From Peptococcaceae bacterium (lineage in GTDB: Bacteria; Bacillota; Desulfitobacteriia; Desulfitobacteriales; Syntrophobotulaceae), in NCBI GenBank assembly GCA_012521215.1, contig JAAYMU010000116.1, positions 1 to 57,548 on the forward strand: a stretch of DNA of 57,548 bases, in the 5' to 3' direction. A program made the translations under genes and the position numbers. Below, piece by piece: positions 26,540 through 37,157 of the stretch. Below the pieces are notes generated by a model. It did no database searches, had not been told where the DNA came from, and saw nothing but the letters and a program-made list of their open reading frames with translations. Every line of letters begins with the position of its first letter. Positions within the stretch are counted from its first letter, which is position 1.

Positions 26540-29272
26540 ATGCAGCGGCAAGCGTGGCATATTTTAAGCGGCGGGGAAATATGCAAAAAACTTAAAGTAG
26601 ACCCGGAGAGAGGTTTAAATGATAGAGAGGTGACCCGTCGGCTGGTAGAATTCGGGCCTAATTCTCTGATTGTAAAAAAAGGGGTTAACCCGGTCTTCTT
26701 ATTTTTGGGTCAGTTTAAAGATTTTATGGTGTTGGTTTTAATGGTAGCCACGCTAATTTCGGGCCTTTTGGGTGAGGTAGCAGATGCTCTTACCATTTTA
26801 GCCATTATTCTGCTTAATGCTATTTTGGGCTTTATTCAGGAGTATAAGGCTGAAAAATCTATGGAATCTTTACGGTCCCTCACTGCCCCCGAGGCTACGG
26901 TCTTAAGGAATGGTACGGTATTGAAGATACCGGCTGAAGAACTCGTACCCGGGGACATTGTTATGATAGAAGCCGGAGATCGTGTTCCGGCCGACATCCG
27001 GTGGCTGAAATCAACCAGTTTGCGGGTAGAAGAATCCGCTCTTACCGGAGAATCCCAGCCGGTGGCCAAAAACAACCAGCCGTTGTTGGACGAATATGTT
27101 CCCATAGCTGATCGCAAAAATATGGGTTATATGGGTACAGTCGTCGTTAACGGACGGGGAATAGGAGTTGTTATTGCTACCGGGATGCAGACCGAGATGG
27201 GTATTATTGCCGATATGATTCAGGATATCAAAGAGGAAGAAACGCCGTTACAACGCAGATTAGCCCAGTTGGGAAAATGGCTGGTTTCTATTAGCCTGGC
27301 TGTTTGTGTGGTAGTAGTTATAACGGGTATTCTCCAAGGTGAGAGCTTAACCAAGATGTTTTTTGCCGGTGTTACATTGGCAGTTGCAGCCATTCCGGAA
27401 GGACTGCCGGCTATTGTTACAGTGGCCCTGGCTGTCGGCGTTCAGCGTATGGTTAAACGCCGGGCCATTATCCGTAAGCTACCGGCGGTAGAAACCTTAG
27501 GCTGTGCCACGGTTATTTGCTCTGATAAGACCGGGACTTTGACCCAAAACGAAATGACTGTTAGGAGAATTTATTGTGAAGACCAGATTATTACCGTCAG
27601 TGGACAGGGATATGACCCCAAAGGGGATTTCCATGGCATTGACCCCTATAAGGATAAAGGAACCTTTAAAGAATTGCTTAAATGCGCTGCTTTATGCAAC
27701 AATGCGGTCTTAACCAAAAAAGGATTAAGGGTAAGCGGTTTATTTCGAGGGAAACGGGAAAGTGTCTGGGGAGTTGACGGCGATCCCACCGAAGGAGCTT
27801 TGCTGGTAGCGGCCGCTAAAGCCGGCGTATGGCGGGAAGGATTAGAACGCAAAGAACAAAGAGTTGCTGAGATTCCCTTCGATTCGGAAAGAAAAAGGAT
27901 GACCGTGCTTTATAAAGGGAAAGGCGGGTTTAAAGCCTATGTCAAAGGCGCACCCGATATAATTTTAGAACTGTGCACCAAGGAAATGACCAAACAAGGA
28001 ATGAAAGAGCTTACCCCGGAGAGAAAAAAGCAGATTTTATTTATCAATGATGAGATGGCTTCTCATGCTTTGCGAGTCTTGGCTTTGGCTGTCAAAAACG
28101 TGGAAGAAGAAGATCAAGACGGGGAAATGGAAAAAAATCTGGTGTTTATCGGGTTAATGGGCATGATTGATCCTCCTCGTTTGAGTGCGCTTAAAGCCAT
28201 TAAGGTCTGCCGGGCTGCCGGAATAAAACCGGTGATGATTACCGGAGATCATAAGCTTACTGCTCAGGCGGTGGCCAAGGAATTGGGAATTATCAGGGGT
28301 ATGGAAAACAAAGTTATCACCGGGGCGGAGCTTGATAGGATGACGGAAGAAGAGTTACGCCAACAGGTCATGGATATTTCCGTTTTTGCCAGGGTTGCTC
28401 CCCGGGATAAGTTAAGAATAGTCAGAGCTTTAAAAGAAAATGGGCAAATAGTTGCCATGACCGGTGATGGAGTTAATGATGCGCCCGCTGTGAAGGAGGC
28501 TGATATCGGAGTAGCCATGGGCCAAACCGGAACCGATGTCACCAAAGAAGCATCATCCATGATAATTGCCGATGACAATTTCGCTACTATAGTAGCCGCA
28601 GTAGAAGAAGGGCGGGGCATTTACGATAATATCAGAAAGTTTATCCGTTATCTCCTTTCATGTAATTTAGGGGAAGTGCTTACCATGTTTCTTGGTACTT
28701 TGGTCGGACTGCCTTTGCCCCTTTTGCCGATTCAAATTCTATGGGTCAATCTGGTTACGGACGGCTTGCCGGCCATGGCCTTAGGGGTGGACGGAACTGA
28801 TCCTGACATAATGAGAAGAAAACCGCGCAAGCCTAATGAAAGTGTTTTTGCCAGGGGACTTGGCCGAAAAATCTTAATCCGGGGTACCATGATCGGTATT
28901 GGAACTCTCTTGGTTTTCGTTATTGGACTGTGGTCCGGTGTAGGCTTGCTGGAAGCAAGGACTATGGCTTTTACGACCTTGGTTTTCTCCCAACTTTTCC
29001 ATGTATTTGACTGCAAATCCGAAACCAGGAGCATTTTTGAAGTCGGAATCTTTTCCAATCCTTTGCTGTTGTTGGCAGTTGCCACCTCAATAAGCATGCA
29101 GTTAGCGGTTATCTATCTGCCGGTCTTGCAGGGCATATTTAAGACTGCGGCTCTTGGTGCTTGGCAGTGGGTATTAATTCTCCTTGTCGCCGGAGGACCC
29201 AGTGTGCTCCTTGGCCTTGCCAGGTCAGTTAGAAATGCTATGCGCCGCAGCAGGGTTATGGTTAGTCGTTAA
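26540..29272 (+). CDS. Calcium-transporting P-type ATPase (P2A type)
   Basis: 910 residues from the ATG at 26540 behind AAGAAGGAGG. It is a cation pump of the SERCA-like group. A cation-ATPase N-terminal domain is followed by the actuator motif ALTGESQPV, the ion-site helix [14 protein letters not shown], the phosphorylated Asp at about residue 329 in [15 protein letters not shown], nucleotide domain KGAPD, the hinge [21 protein letters not shown], and C-terminal helices with [16 protein letters not shown]. Ca2+ is the likely ion by family; Mn2+ is possible. Confidence 0.93.
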   Translation: MQRQAWHILSGGEICKKLKVDPERGLNDREVTRRLVEFGPNSLIVKKGVNPVFLFLGQFKDFMVLVLMVATLISGLLGEVADALTILAIILLNAILGFIQEYKAEKSMESLRSLTAPEATVLRNGTVLKIPAEELVPGDIVMIEAGDRVPADIRWLKSTSLRVEESALTGESQPVAKNNQPLLDEYVPIADRKNMGYMGTVVVNGRGIGVVIATGMQTEMGIIADMIQDIKEEETPLQRRLAQLGKWLVSISLAVCVVVVITGILQGESLTKMFFAGVTLAVAAIPEGLPAIVTVALAVGVQRMVKRRAIIRKLPAVETLGCATVICSDKTGTLTQNEMTVRRIYCEDQIITVSGQGYDPKGDFHGIDPYKDKGTFKELLKCAALCNNAVLTKKGLRVSGLFRGKRESVWGVDGDPTEGALLVAAAKAGVWREGLERKEQRVAEIPFDSERKRMTVLYKGKGGFKAYVKGAPDIILELCTKEMTKQGMKELTPERKKQILFINDEMASHALRVLALAVKNVEEEDQDGEMEKNLVFIGLMGMIDPPRLSALKAIKVCRAAGIKPVMITGDHKLTAQAVAKELGIIRGMENKVITGAELDRMTEEELRQQVMDISVFARVAPRDKLRIVRALKENGQIVAMTGDGVNDAPAVKEADIGVAMGQTGTDVTKEASSMIIADDNFATIVAAVEEGRGIYDNIRKFIRYLLSCNLGEVLTMFLGTLVGLPLPLLPIQILWVNLVTDGLPAMALGVDGTDPDIMRRKPRKPNESVFARGLGRKILIRGTMIGIGTLLVFVIGLWSGVGLLEARTMAFTTLVFSQLFHVFDCKSETRSIFEVGIFSNPLLLLAVATSISMQLAVIYLPVLQGIFKTAALGAWQWVLILLVAGGPSVLLGLARSVRNAMRRSRVMVSR

Positions 29273-29299
29273 GTAGTATTAAATAAAAAACGGAGAGTA

Positions 29300-29470
29300 A
29301 ATTAACCAAGTACTTATAGAAGACGTCTTCATGTGCACTGACCCCCAATGATTAGATTTTTAGGTCTAAATTTTGGGCGTCAGTACACTTGAAGGCATCT
29401 TTTTTTGCCGGTGAACGTGTCCAAAAACTCCGCCTAAATGCTCAGCTTCATATTTCAGTTGAGGGTATTT
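29300..29470 (+). repeat. Dispersed intergenic repeat, copy A (with terminator hairpin)
   Basis: This is the main content of the 339-base gap between the ATPase and the CarD-like gene. An imperfect long hairpin (arms about 29320-29347 and 29374-29400) ends in seven T and probably terminates the ATPase transcript. Its arms and the next ~60 bases resemble those at 40239-40376: GTCTTCATGT, then ACTTGAAGGCATCTTTTTT, then AACGTGTCCAAAAACTCC and TGCTCA. Copy A carries an extra ~45 bases in the hairpin. Confidence 0.7.
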
Positions 29471-29502
29471 CAGTTGAGGTTGTCGGTTTTATAAGGTATT
29501 CC

Positions 29503-29531
29503 TTACTTAATTCATTTTTTTGTGATATAAT
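29503..29531 (+). promoter_or_regulatory. Candidate promoter of the CarD-like gene
   Basis: TTACTT (29503-29508) and a perfect TATAAT (29526-29531) are separated by 17 bp, with an extended -10 TG at 29523-29524. It lies about 80 bases upstream of the start codon. Confidence 0.45.
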
Positions 29532-29611
29532 ATAATTGTGATTGTAAATAGTGTAACTTATTAGTATATTACTATTCTCGTAAATAATGCAAGGGTTTGA
29601 GGGTAATTTTT

Positions 29612-30109
29612 ATGTTTAAAGTAAATGATTATGTCGTATACAACTCAACAGGGGTCTACAAAATTGTAGACATTAGGGAAGAAAAGGATATTAATGACAA
29701 TTATGTAGACTATTATGTCTTGCAGCCGGCCTACGGTCATAATCTGACAGTTAAAATCCCGATTAACAGCCGTAAGGTTTCCATGCGTAGGATAGTGAGC
29801 AAGGACGAGGTTCTAAACTTAATATCCGCAATGCCGGATATAGAACCTGTTTGGATAAATGACGATAGGAAAAGATATGAAGCCTTTAAGTCAGCTCTTA
29901 AAACTGCAGAATGCCTGGAATGGATAAAAATAGTCAAAACTATGTATCTCAAAAAAAAGGAAAGAATGAGTGACGGCAAAAAACTGGCGAAGGCCGATGA
30001 AGATATTATGAAAGCCGCCGAAAAGAATATTAACGAAGAGTTTGCAGCAGCCTTGAATATTTCACCCGAGGAAGTGATTCCCTATATCCGAAAAAGAATC
30101 TCCTCCTAA
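29612..30109 (+). CDS. CarD-like transcription regulator
   Basis: 165 residues from the ATG at 29612 behind GAGGG. Residues 1-65 form the CarD/CdnL RNA-polymerase-interacting domain (FKVNDYVVYNSTGVYKIVDI, then KIPINSRKVSMRRIVS). The rest is helical (FKSALKTAECLEWIKIVKTM, KKLAKADEDIMKAAEKNI), as in the DNA-binding part of the family. Members bind the RNAP beta subunit and stabilise open complexes. It is a single gene with its own promoter and terminator. Confidence 0.85.
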   Translation: MFKVNDYVVYNSTGVYKIVDIREEKDINDNYVDYYVLQPAYGHNLTVKIPINSRKVSMRRIVSKDEVLNLISAMPDIEPVWINDDRKRYEAFKSALKTAECLEWIKIVKTMYLKKKERMSDGKKLAKADEDIMKAAEKNINEEFAAALNISPEEVIPYIRKRISS

Positions 30110-30128
30110 AATTTGAGGGGAATATGGA

Positions 30129-30196
30129 GGAACACAATGGATAGCATCTCTTGTTTCCGTAAGAAGAAACAGGAGGACCGTCCTTGTGTTCCTTTT
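30129..30196 (+). terminator. Terminator-like nested hairpin after the CarD-like gene
   Basis: GGAACACAA (30129-30137) pairs perfectly with TTGTGTTCC (30184-30192), followed by TTTTC. Inside it, TTGTTTC pairs with GAAACA. It separates the CarD-like gene from dapF. Confidence 0.6.
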
Positions 30197-30283
30197 CTAG
30201 TTTCTGTTATCCTCTCTTGACCCTGGCCAATCTGCATAGTATTCTGTAAGAAAAGGTGTAAGCTTCACCAAGGAGGAAGACCT

Positions 30284-31141
30284 ATGGATTTTATTAAGAT
30301 GCATGGTCTGGGAAATGATTTTGTCTGCCTGGATCATTTTCTTTCCTCGCCGGAGATAAATTACCCTGAGACTGCCCGTCGTCTCTGCCATAGGCAGTTG
30401 GGCGTCGGCGGGGATGGATTAATTGTTGTTCTTCCCTCCGATAAGGCTGACGCCAGGATGAGAATTTTCAATCCTGACGGTTCGGAACCGGAAATGTGTG
30501 GTAACGGTATTCGTTGCTTTGCTCGTTATGTCTATGATCTTGGCTATGTGCCAAAAGAAACTATGACCGTAGAAACCTTGGCCGGAATTTTGACTATTGA
30601 TTTGGAAGTAAAAAACCGTAAATTCGAAGCCGCAACAGTATGTATGGGAAAGCCTATTCTGGAGCCTAAACTTATTCCGGTGATTACTGACCGGGAGGGG
30701 CCGATAATTGAGCAAGAAATAGAAGTATGCGGGCAAAAATTGTTATTTACGCCTGTTTCTTTGGGCAACCCGCACTGTGTGATATTTATCGACGATTTCG
30801 ATGGCCTTGAATTTGAGCTGCTGGGGCCGGCTCTGGAAAAACATCCGTTTTTTCCGCAAAAAACAAATGTTGAGTTTGTGAAAGTAGAAAATCCACACGA
30901 ACTGACCATGAAAGTATGGGAGAGAGGAGTGGGACCTACGCTGGCTTGCGGGACAGGAGCCTGTGCTTCCCAGGTGGCTGCTGTCTTAACCGGTCGGGCA
31001 GAAAGAAAAGCAACCATACACTTGCCCGGAGGCGACCTGCGGGTAGAATGGGGAAGGGATAATTTAATTTATATGACCGGGCCCGCAACCTATGTTTTTC
31101 AAGGCCAAATACTTGAAGATCTACTTCCGGATAATTTATAA
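30284..31141 (+). CDS. dapF: Diaminopimelate epimerase
   Basis: 285 residues. It interconverts LL- and meso-diaminopimelate for lysine and peptidoglycan. The two catalytic Cys lie in PEMCGNGIRCFARYV and in LACGTGACASQVAA. The N-terminal FIKMHGLGNDFV is typical. AAGGAGG precedes the ATG. dapL, the enzyme that makes its substrate, follows 73 bp downstream; together they form the aminotransferase route to meso-DAP. Confidence 0.97.
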   Translation: MDFIKMHGLGNDFVCLDHFLSSPEINYPETARRLCHRQLGVGGDGLIVVLPSDKADARMRIFNPDGSEPEMCGNGIRCFARYVYDLGYVPKETMTVETLAGILTIDLEVKNRKFEAATVCMGKPILEPKLIPVITDREGPIIEQEIEVCGQKLLFTPVSLGNPHCVIFIDDFDGLEFELLGPALEKHPFFPQKTNVEFVKVENPHELTMKVWERGVGPTLACGTGACASQVAAVLTGRAERKATIHLPGGDLRVEWGRDNLIYMTGPATYVFQGQILEDLLPDNL

Positions 31142-31214
31142 TAATAATCTATGTAGTTGTTCTGCCAAGAAAATTCATTTCATAGATTAGCGCTAATTAA
31201 GGGGGAATACTTAT

Positions 31215-32447
31215 ATGGCATTGGTAAATGAAAACTATTTAAAACTGCCGGGGAATTATCTTTTTTCAGAGATAGCTCGCAGGGTAAATGAGTTTAAAAA
31301 ACAAAATCCGGCGTCTGATATTATAAGAATGGGAATTGGCGACGTAACGAGGCCTCTCCCTCCCGCTGTTATTGCTGCTATGCATGAAGCGGTCGATGAA
31401 ATGGGTAACCCGGAAACTTTTAGAGGTTACGGACCTGAACAGGGATATGAGTTCCTGGCGGAAAAAATAATAGAAAATGATTTTAAACCCCTTGGTGTGG
31501 ACTTAAAGGTAGACGAAGTCTTTATTAGTGACGGAGCTAAGACTGATACTGCCAACTTCCAAGAACTACTGGGAGTGGATAATATTGTGGCCGTTACTGA
31601 CCCTGTCTATCCTGTTTATGTAGATAGCAATGTGATGGCCGGTCGGACGGGAAAAGTTAATGCCCAAGGACAGTTTGATAAATTGATTTATTTGCCTTGT
31701 ACCGAAGAAAATAACATGAAACCTGAGTTTCCCACCTCAAGGGTAGATATGGTTTATCTCTGTTACCCTAATAATCCGACAGGTACGACCTTAACCAAGG
31801 AAGATCTGAAAAAGTGGGTAGATTATGCCCGAGAAAACAAAGTGCTTATTTTATTTGATGCGGCTTATGAAGCCTTTATTCGCGAGGAAAATGTACCGCA
31901 CAGTATTTTTGAAATTGAAGGTGCCCGCGAAGTTGCGGTAGAATTTAGAAGTTTCTCCAAGACTGCTGGTTTTACAGGTACAAGATGCGCTTACACTATT
32001 GTTCCCCATGAACTTATGGCCTACGATTCCCAAGGGCAAGCTCACAGCTTGAATAAATTATGGCTAAGGAGACAGACAACTAAGTTTAATGGGGTATCCT
32101 ATCCGGTTCAAGCAGCTGCCGCTGCTGTTTATACCCCTGAAGGCCAGCAGCAAGTCAAAGAAACTATTGATTACTATATGGAAAACGCCAGGCTGATCAG
32201 AGAAGGATTGCAAAAAGCAGGCTTCAAAGTTTTCGGTGGCGTAAATGCTCCTTATATCTGGATGCAAACACCCAACAAAATGCCTTCTTGGGACTTTTTC
32301 GACAAATTAATGAAAGAAGCGGAAGTGGTAGGTACTCCAGGCGCCGGTTTTGGGGCCAACGGCGAAGGCTATTTCCGGCTTACTGCTTTTAATACGCGTG
32401 AAAATACGGAAAGAGCAATTGAAAGGATTATTAACAGGTTAAGCTAG
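31215..32447 (+). CDS. dapL: LL-diaminopimelate aminotransferase
   Basis: 410 residues, a class I PLP aminotransferase that converts tetrahydrodipicolinate directly to LL-DAP, bypassing acylated intermediates. [19 protein letters not shown] and [20 protein letters not shown] are DapL signatures. [11 protein letters not shown] and the PLP lysine (K249) in [15 protein letters not shown] complete the site. This route is found in clostridia, methanogens and plants. It pairs with dapF, and a strong terminator follows. Confidence 0.97.
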   Translation: MALVNENYLKLPGNYLFSEIARRVNEFKKQNPASDIIRMGIGDVTRPLPPAVIAAMHEAVDEMGNPETFRGYGPEQGYEFLAEKIIENDFKPLGVDLKVDEVFISDGAKTDTANFQELLGVDNIVAVTDPVYPVYVDSNVMAGRTGKVNAQGQFDKLIYLPCTEENNMKPEFPTSRVDMVYLCYPNNPTGTTLTKEDLKKWVDYARENKVLILFDAAYEAFIREENVPHSIFEIEGAREVAVEFRSFSKTAGFTGTRCAYTIVPHELMAYDSQGQAHSLNKLWLRRQTTKFNGVSYPVQAAAAAVYTPEGQQQVKETIDYYMENARLIREGLQKAGFKVFGGVNAPYIWMQTPNKMPSWDFFDKLMKEAEVVGTPGAGFGANGEGYFRLTAFNTRENTERAIERIINRLS

Positions 32448-32482
32448 CAGAATTAAATCATACTGAGGGTGTTGTATTAACA

Positions 32483-32510
32483 AGGACAGGGGCATTTCCC
32501 CTGTCCTTTT
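32483..32510 (+). terminator. Rho-independent terminator after dapL
   Basis: AGGACAGGGG pairs perfectly with CCCCTGTCCT around a short CATTT loop and is followed by TTTT. On the other strand it can also stop the convergent MFS transcript. Confidence 0.88.
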
Positions 32511-32546
32511 AAAGGTCTATATCTATAATCTATATCCGTTCATCCT

Positions 32547-33788
32547 TTAATTGTTGGAGTCGAAATCTTTTATAAAAAGCACACAAATAACCGCTCCTGC
32601 TAAAGCTATGGCGAAGGTCATTAAAAATACCGGAGTAAAAGAGCCGAGGGCATCGGCCATAAACCCCCCCACGACCGGTCCAAATACCTGCCCGATCCCA
32701 AAGAATAAAGTCACAAAACCTAAGCCTGCCGAGGCTAGTTTCGGACCCAAAAGATCGCCGCAAACGACTGCCATAATCGCCGGGACACACACCGAAAAAC
32801 CGTAAAGAATAGTGGAAGGTATATAAAATAAAGGTATGTCACCTAGGGAAAAGAGTATGGAGGCTGCCGCCTGTAAAGTGAACAAAGAGACAAGAGTTTT
32901 TTTACGCCCGATAATATCCGATAGCCATCCCCATACAATCCCGGATATTAAACTAATCCATCCTAAGACCATAAACAGTCTGGCCGCCAGCACAGCCTCA
33001 ACCCCTATACCGGCCACCAAGTGTTTAACAAAAAAAGTCATATAGATAATATAAGAGAATCCGAACATAAAATATACAATTCCTAGAATCCAAACAGCGG
33101 GCAAAGAATACACCTGTTTCCAATCCGAGCTTTTGTTATAATTAGGAGGGAGGCTTATCTCTTCGATTTGACCTACTGGTTTCAAATTTTTTTCAGCCGG
33201 GTAATTGCGTATTAGGGAAAAAGTTAATAAGGCTGCCAGAAGTGTAATACTGCCAAAGAGAATCCAACTTGCTCTCCAAGCTGTTTGCCCGTAAAATATA
33301 ATAAAAACCGGGACGATGAAACCCGCCAGAACCATTCCGATCGGACCGCCGGATATGGCGATGCCTGATGCCAGGCCGCGTTTTGATTTAGAAAACCAGG
33401 CCGGCCATAAGCCGAAAATCGATAAATGTACGGCTCCGCTTCCTAGACCTGCTATCAGGCAAAAAACAGCGACCCAATGATAACCGGGAGATAATCCCTT
33501 CAAAACCATTCCTAAACCGGCCATAACAAGCCCGATAGTTGCGATCAGCCTGCTCCCGTACTTGGAAGCCAAGGCCCCACCAACAATGGCTAAGGTTAAA
33601 TATCCTAAAAAACTCATTGTTGCCAGGAATCCCGCCTGGCCATTGTCAATTCCCAGATCGGCCTGCATGCTGGGAAGTACGGCTGAAAAACTAAAGCGGG
33701 TAAAGCCTATGCCTCCAATAATGGCGAAAGTGCCGATGGCCAGGACTGCCCAACCATAGTGAATGGGAAAATTTTTTTTCTCTTTCAT
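32547..33788 (-). CDS. MFS transporter
   Basis: 413 residues on the minus strand with about 12 hydrophobic segments, starting at an ATG behind GAGGTAAATC. The N-terminus FPIHYGWAVLAIGTFAI resembles the group around the oxalate/formate antiporter family. The loop between helices 2 and 3 (GGALASKYGSRL) carries a degenerate MFS motif A. The substrate cannot be told from sequence; a small organic anion is possible. It is divergent from yicC. Confidence 0.85.
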   Translation of the reverse strand: MKEKKNFPIHYGWAVLAIGTFAIIGGIGFTRFSFSAVLPSMQADLGIDNGQAGFLATMSFLGYLTLAIVGGALASKYGSRLIATIGLVMAGLGMVLKGLSPGYHWVAVFCLIAGLGSGAVHLSIFGLWPAWFSKSKRGLASGIAISGGPIGMVLAGFIVPVFIIFYGQTAWRASWILFGSITLLAALLTFSLIRNYPAEKNLKPVGQIEEISLPPNYNKSSDWKQVYSLPAVWILGIVYFMFGFSYIIYMTFFVKHLVAGIGVEAVLAARLFMVLGWISLISGIVWGWLSDIIGRKKTLVSLFTLQAAASILFSLGDIPLFYIPSTILYGFSVCVPAIMAVVCGDLLGPKLASAGLGFVTLFFGIGQVFGPVVGGFMADALGSFTPVFLMTFAIALAGAVICVLFIKDFDSNN

Positions 33789-33921
33789 GATTTACCTCAT
33801 TGTTTTAAATTTTTATCATATAAGATTTTTATTAAACAAAATTCGGTTTAATCCTGCCAAGTAAAAAAAGATTTAAGTTAAGGCCAATTATGCAATAATA
33901 CTTTAAAGGGAGACGATCTTC

Positions 33922-34806
33922 TTGCTAAACAGTATGACCGGTTTCGGACGAGGCGAGGCCAAGGGTCTAGGATATCACTTTTCAGTGGAAATGAAATCCG
34001 TCAATTATCGCTTCCAAGAGACTATTGTCAAGATGCCGCGTACTTTTCTTTCTTTTGAAGACACGATTCGCAAAATTATTCAGGAAAAAGTCAAACGAGG
34101 AAGGATCGAAGTTTATGTAAATCTTAAGGAAACAGAAGAAAGAAAGAGAATGGTCAAAGTTGACAAAGATTTGACGCTGAAGTATGATATTTCTTTGAAG
34201 GAACTGGCTCAATCGTTAAATACCACCTATCATACCAATATTTTCCGCTTAGTAAATTTACCCGAGGTTTTGAGTGTCGAGGAAGAAGAAATTGAAGCGA
34301 AAATTTTATGGCCGGTTTTAGAAAATGCTGTTCAAATAGCCCTTGCTCAGCTTCTGGATATGCGCCTGCAAGAAGGCGAAAGGTTGAAAAATGATTTGCG
34401 GCAAAGGATTGTTTTTATGCAACAGCTGGTCCAAGCAATTGCCGACCGGGCTCCAAAGGTAGTGAACGAATACCAGGAGCGATTAAGGGAAAGACTAAAG
34501 GACTTGCTTGATAATAATAATATAGAAATTGACGAAAGCCGCGTAGCCATGGAGGTTGCGCTCCTAGCGGATAAAGCTTCTATCGATGAAGAAGTAGTCC
34601 GGCTTAAGAGCCATCTCGAAGAGTTTGCCCAAACCTTGTCATCCTCGGAACCGGTGGGCAGGAAGTTAGACTTTTTGGTTCAGGAGATGAATAGGGAGAT
34701 TAACACGGTTGGTTCTAAGGCCAATGATTTGGAAATAACAAAACTAGTGGTCGAAGGAAAATGCGAATTAGAGAAGATCAGGGAACAGATACAAAATATG
34801 GAGTAG
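33922..34806 (+). CDS. YicC/YloC family endoribonuclease
   Basis: 294 residues from a TTG at 33922 behind AAAGGGAG, because the family begins with a few residues before [22 protein letters not shown], the central coiled-coil-like region, and the C-terminal [21 protein letters not shown] are the conserved family blocks. E. coli YicC is an RNase involved in small-RNA turnover. The cluster yicC-remA-gmk-rpoZ-coaBC is conserved in Firmicutes. Confidence 0.92.
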   Translation: MLNSMTGFGRGEAKGLGYHFSVEMKSVNYRFQETIVKMPRTFLSFEDTIRKIIQEKVKRGRIEVYVNLKETEERKRMVKVDKDLTLKYDISLKELAQSLNTTYHTNIFRLVNLPEVLSVEEEEIEAKILWPVLENAVQIALAQLLDMRLQEGERLKNDLRQRIVFMQQLVQAIADRAPKVVNEYQERLRERLKDLLDNNNIEIDESRVAMEVALLADKASIDEEVVRLKSHLEEFAQTLSSSEPVGRKLDFLVQEMNREINTVGSKANDLEITKLVVEGKCELEKIREQIQNME

Positions 34807-34825
34807 TAACTGGAGGGTATTTTTA

Positions 34826-35095
34826 ATGGACATTAAATTAATAAACATCGGGTTTGGTAATATTGTCTCGGCTAACAGAATTATTGCTATAGTCAGTCCC
34901 GAATCAGCACCTATAAAAAGAATTATCCAGGAAGCACGGGATGCCAGAATGTTGATCGATGCTACCTATGGCAGAAGAACCCGGGCTGTTGTAATATGTG
35001 ACAGCCACCATGTTATCTTGTCTGCAGTTCAACCCGAAACTGTTGCTAACCGCCTTTCGGCCAAAGAAATCAACCATGAAGATTTTACGGAATAA
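34826..35095 (+). CDS. remA: RemA-type regulator (DUF370)
   Basis: 89 residues: [20 protein letters not shown], then [20 protein letters not shown] and [20 protein letters not shown]. In B. subtilis RemA is a DNA-binding activator of matrix and osmoprotection genes that forms ring-shaped oligomers. The basic RRTR segment is the DNA-contact region in that family. It lies between yicC and gmk, the usual location. Confidence 0.95.
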   Translation: MDIKLINIGFGNIVSANRIIAIVSPESAPIKRIIQEARDARMLIDATYGRRTRAVVICDSHHVILSAVQPETVANRLSAKEINHEDFTE

Positions 35096-35132
35096 TTTTT
35101 GTTGGTTTAATACTATTGCCGGGAGGGTTAAA

Positions 35133-35735
35133 GTGAAAAATAATAAGGGGATGTTAGTAGTACTATCGGGGCCGGCCGGAGTTGGGAAAGGGACTATTTG
35201 CCGGGCCCTTCTTGCTCAAACGGCTGATCTGGAGTATTCCGTATCGGTTACGACCAGAGATTGTCGGCCGGGGGAAAATGAAGGGAAAGAGTACTACTTT
35301 CGCACCAAAGAAGAATTTCAGAAAATGATTGAAAACCAAGAGTTCTTGGAATGGGCGGAGTTTTGCGGCAATTATTACGGTACGCCAAAATTTCATGTCG
35401 AAAAAGCCTTAAATGATAATAAAACAATATTATTAGAAATAGACATTCAAGGTGCTAAACAAGTAAAAAAATTATACCCTGACGGAGTGTTTATTTTTAT
35501 TGTCCCTCCTTCCTTGAAGACGCTTTCGGAGAGACTTCATGGCCGGGGTACGGAAACAGAAGAAATTATTCAACTTCGTTTGGCTAAAGCCGTTCAGGAA
35601 TTAGACGAGATTAAGGATTATAACTATGTTGTAGAAAACGATTACATTGATGCAGCCGTAGAAAAAATACGGTGTATAATAACAGCAGAAAGATGTAGTG
35701 CCAGTCGCTATCCCTTGAAGATAAAGGAGGAATAA
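35133..35735 (+). CDS. gmk: Guanylate kinase
   Basis: 200 residues from a GTG at 35133 behind GGGAGGG; the open frame extends upstream into remA but the family starts here. It phosphorylates GMP to GDP. The P-loop is GPAGVGKGT, the GMP-binding part has VTTRDCRPGENEGKEYYF and FLEWAEFCGNYYGT, and LLEIDIQGAKQVK is present. rpoZ follows 2 bases after the stop. Confidence 0.95.
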   Translation: MKNNKGMLVVLSGPAGVGKGTICRALLAQTADLEYSVSVTTRDCRPGENEGKEYYFRTKEEFQKMIENQEFLEWAEFCGNYYGTPKFHVEKALNDNKTILLEIDIQGAKQVKKLYPDGVFIFIVPPSLKTLSERLHGRGTETEEIIQLRLAKAVQELDEIKDYNYVVENDYIDAAVEKIRCIITAERCSASRYPLKIKEE

Positions 35736-35737
35736 TT

Positions 35738-35941
35738 ATGAGGCAACCTTCTCTGGATATCCTAATGTCTAAAGTAGACAGCAAATATACCTTGGTAGTA
35801 GCTGCCTCCAAGAGAGCTCGTGCTTTAATGGAAAATACCGATCCTGAAGAGAGTAAAGATATAAAACCTGTAACCAGGGCTTTAGAAGAAATGGCACTTG
35901 ATAAAATAATAATTGATTATCCTCGCGAGGTAAAAAAATAA
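35738..35941 (+). CDS. rpoZ: RNA polymerase omega subunit
   Basis: 67 residues. MRQPSLDILMSKVDSKYTLV and VAASKRARALME are the conserved omega motifs that clamp the beta-prime C-terminus. AAAGGAGGAA precedes the ATG within the end of gmk. Its TAA overlaps the coaBC ATG by one base. Confidence 0.95.
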   Translation: MRQPSLDILMSKVDSKYTLVVAASKRARALMENTDPEESKDIKPVTRALEEMALDKIIIDYPREVKK

Positions 35942-37152
35942 TGTTAGATGGAAAACATATTCTACTTGGCATTACCGGTGGTATTGCCGCCTATAAATCC
36001 GCGGAAATTGCCAGCAGGCTCCGAAAACTTGGGGCTCAGATCAGTGTAGTCATGACCGAATCGGCCACAGAGTTTATTACCCCTTTGACCATGCGTAGTA
36101 TCTCTTCGGGGCCTGTTTATACGGATATGTTTGACGAGCCCAAAAGGTGGAATGTGGAACACATTGCTTTGGCCGAAGCGGCAGATCTGGTGCTTGTTGC
36201 TCCGGCCAGCGCCAATACTTTGGCCAAAATGGCCTTAGGCCTGGCTGACAATTTTCTGACTACGGTTCTTTTGGCAGTACAGGCCCCAATTTTTGTGGCT
36301 CCGGCTATGAACAATGCCATGTACCACCATCCTGCCACCCAGGAAAATTTAAAAATCTTAAGGGAGCGAGGTATACATATTATAGGGCCGGACAGCGGAT
36401 TCCAGGCCTGCGGTACTGAAGGCGACGGTCGCATGAGCGAGCCTTACCGTATTGTCGAGGAAATTGGAAATTACTTTAGAAGCTCCGTCCAACTGAAAGG
36501 TGAAAAGGTTCTTGTGACTGCCGGGGGAACTCGTGAAATGCTTGATCCGGTGAGATACCTGGGCAATTTAAGCTCCGGGAAAATGGGCTATGCCATTGCT
36601 CAGGCCTTTGCAGAAGCCGGGGCAGAAGTAACCCTTGTCACCGCCCCAACCAGTCTTACTCCGCCTTCAGGGGTAAAAACTGTCCCTGTTGTTTCTGCCC
36701 AAGAAATGCAGCAGGAAGTATTAAAACTGTTCGACGAACAGGATATAGTAATTAAAGCGGCAGCGGTGGCTGACTATCGTCCGGCTGTTTTCCAGGAACA
36801 AAAGATCAAGAAAACAGGACAGGGGCTTATTTTAGAGTTAGTGCAAAATCCTGATATTTTGCAGTCTTTAGGAGAGAAAAAAAACCACCAATTTATTGTC
36901 GGCTTTGCGGCCGAAACCCAAAATATTATCGAAAACGGCCTGGCCAAAATGCGCAAAAAAAAGACAGATATGCTGGTAGTAAATGATGTAACCGCTGAGG
37001 GAGCCGGTTTTGGTTCCGATACCAATATAGTGAGTATCCTTTTCCCCGATGGCCAAAGAATAGATCTTCCCCAAATGAGTAAGTTGGAAGTAGCCAAGCG
37101 ATTGGTTCAAATAATTACTGCGACCAGAAAGAAGCAGCAAGATAAGGAGTGA
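35941..37152 (+). CDS. coaBC: Bifunctional CoaBC (phosphopantothenoylcysteine synthetase/decarboxylase)
   Basis: 403 residues. Residues 1-185 form the FMN-dependent decarboxylase CoaC ([20 protein letters not shown], the catalytic His in [10 protein letters not shown], and [12 protein letters not shown]). Residues ~188-400 form the CTP-dependent synthetase CoaB ([43 protein letters not shown]). It makes 4'-phosphopantetheine for coenzyme A. The start overlaps rpoZ. Confidence 0.96.
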   Translation: MLDGKHILLGITGGIAAYKSAEIASRLRKLGAQISVVMTESATEFITPLTMRSISSGPVYTDMFDEPKRWNVEHIALAEAADLVLVAPASANTLAKMALGLADNFLTTVLLAVQAPIFVAPAMNNAMYHHPATQENLKILRERGIHIIGPDSGFQACGTEGDGRMSEPYRIVEEIGNYFRSSVQLKGEKVLVTAGGTREMLDPVRYLGNLSSGKMGYAIAQAFAEAGAEVTLVTAPTSLTPPSGVKTVPVVSAQEMQQEVLKLFDEQDIVIKAAAVADYRPAVFQEQKIKKTGQGLILELVQNPDILQSLGEKKNHQFIVGFAAETQNIIENGLAKMRKKKTDMLVVNDVTAEGAGFGSDTNIVSILFPDGQRIDLPQMSKLEVAKRLVQIITATRKKQQDKE

Positions 37153-37157
37153 TAAGC

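Noticed and set aside
32530-32790. A minus-strand 86-codon frame overlapping the MFS gene.
   Set aside because: It is an out-of-frame shadow of the MFS coding sequence with no protein-like features.
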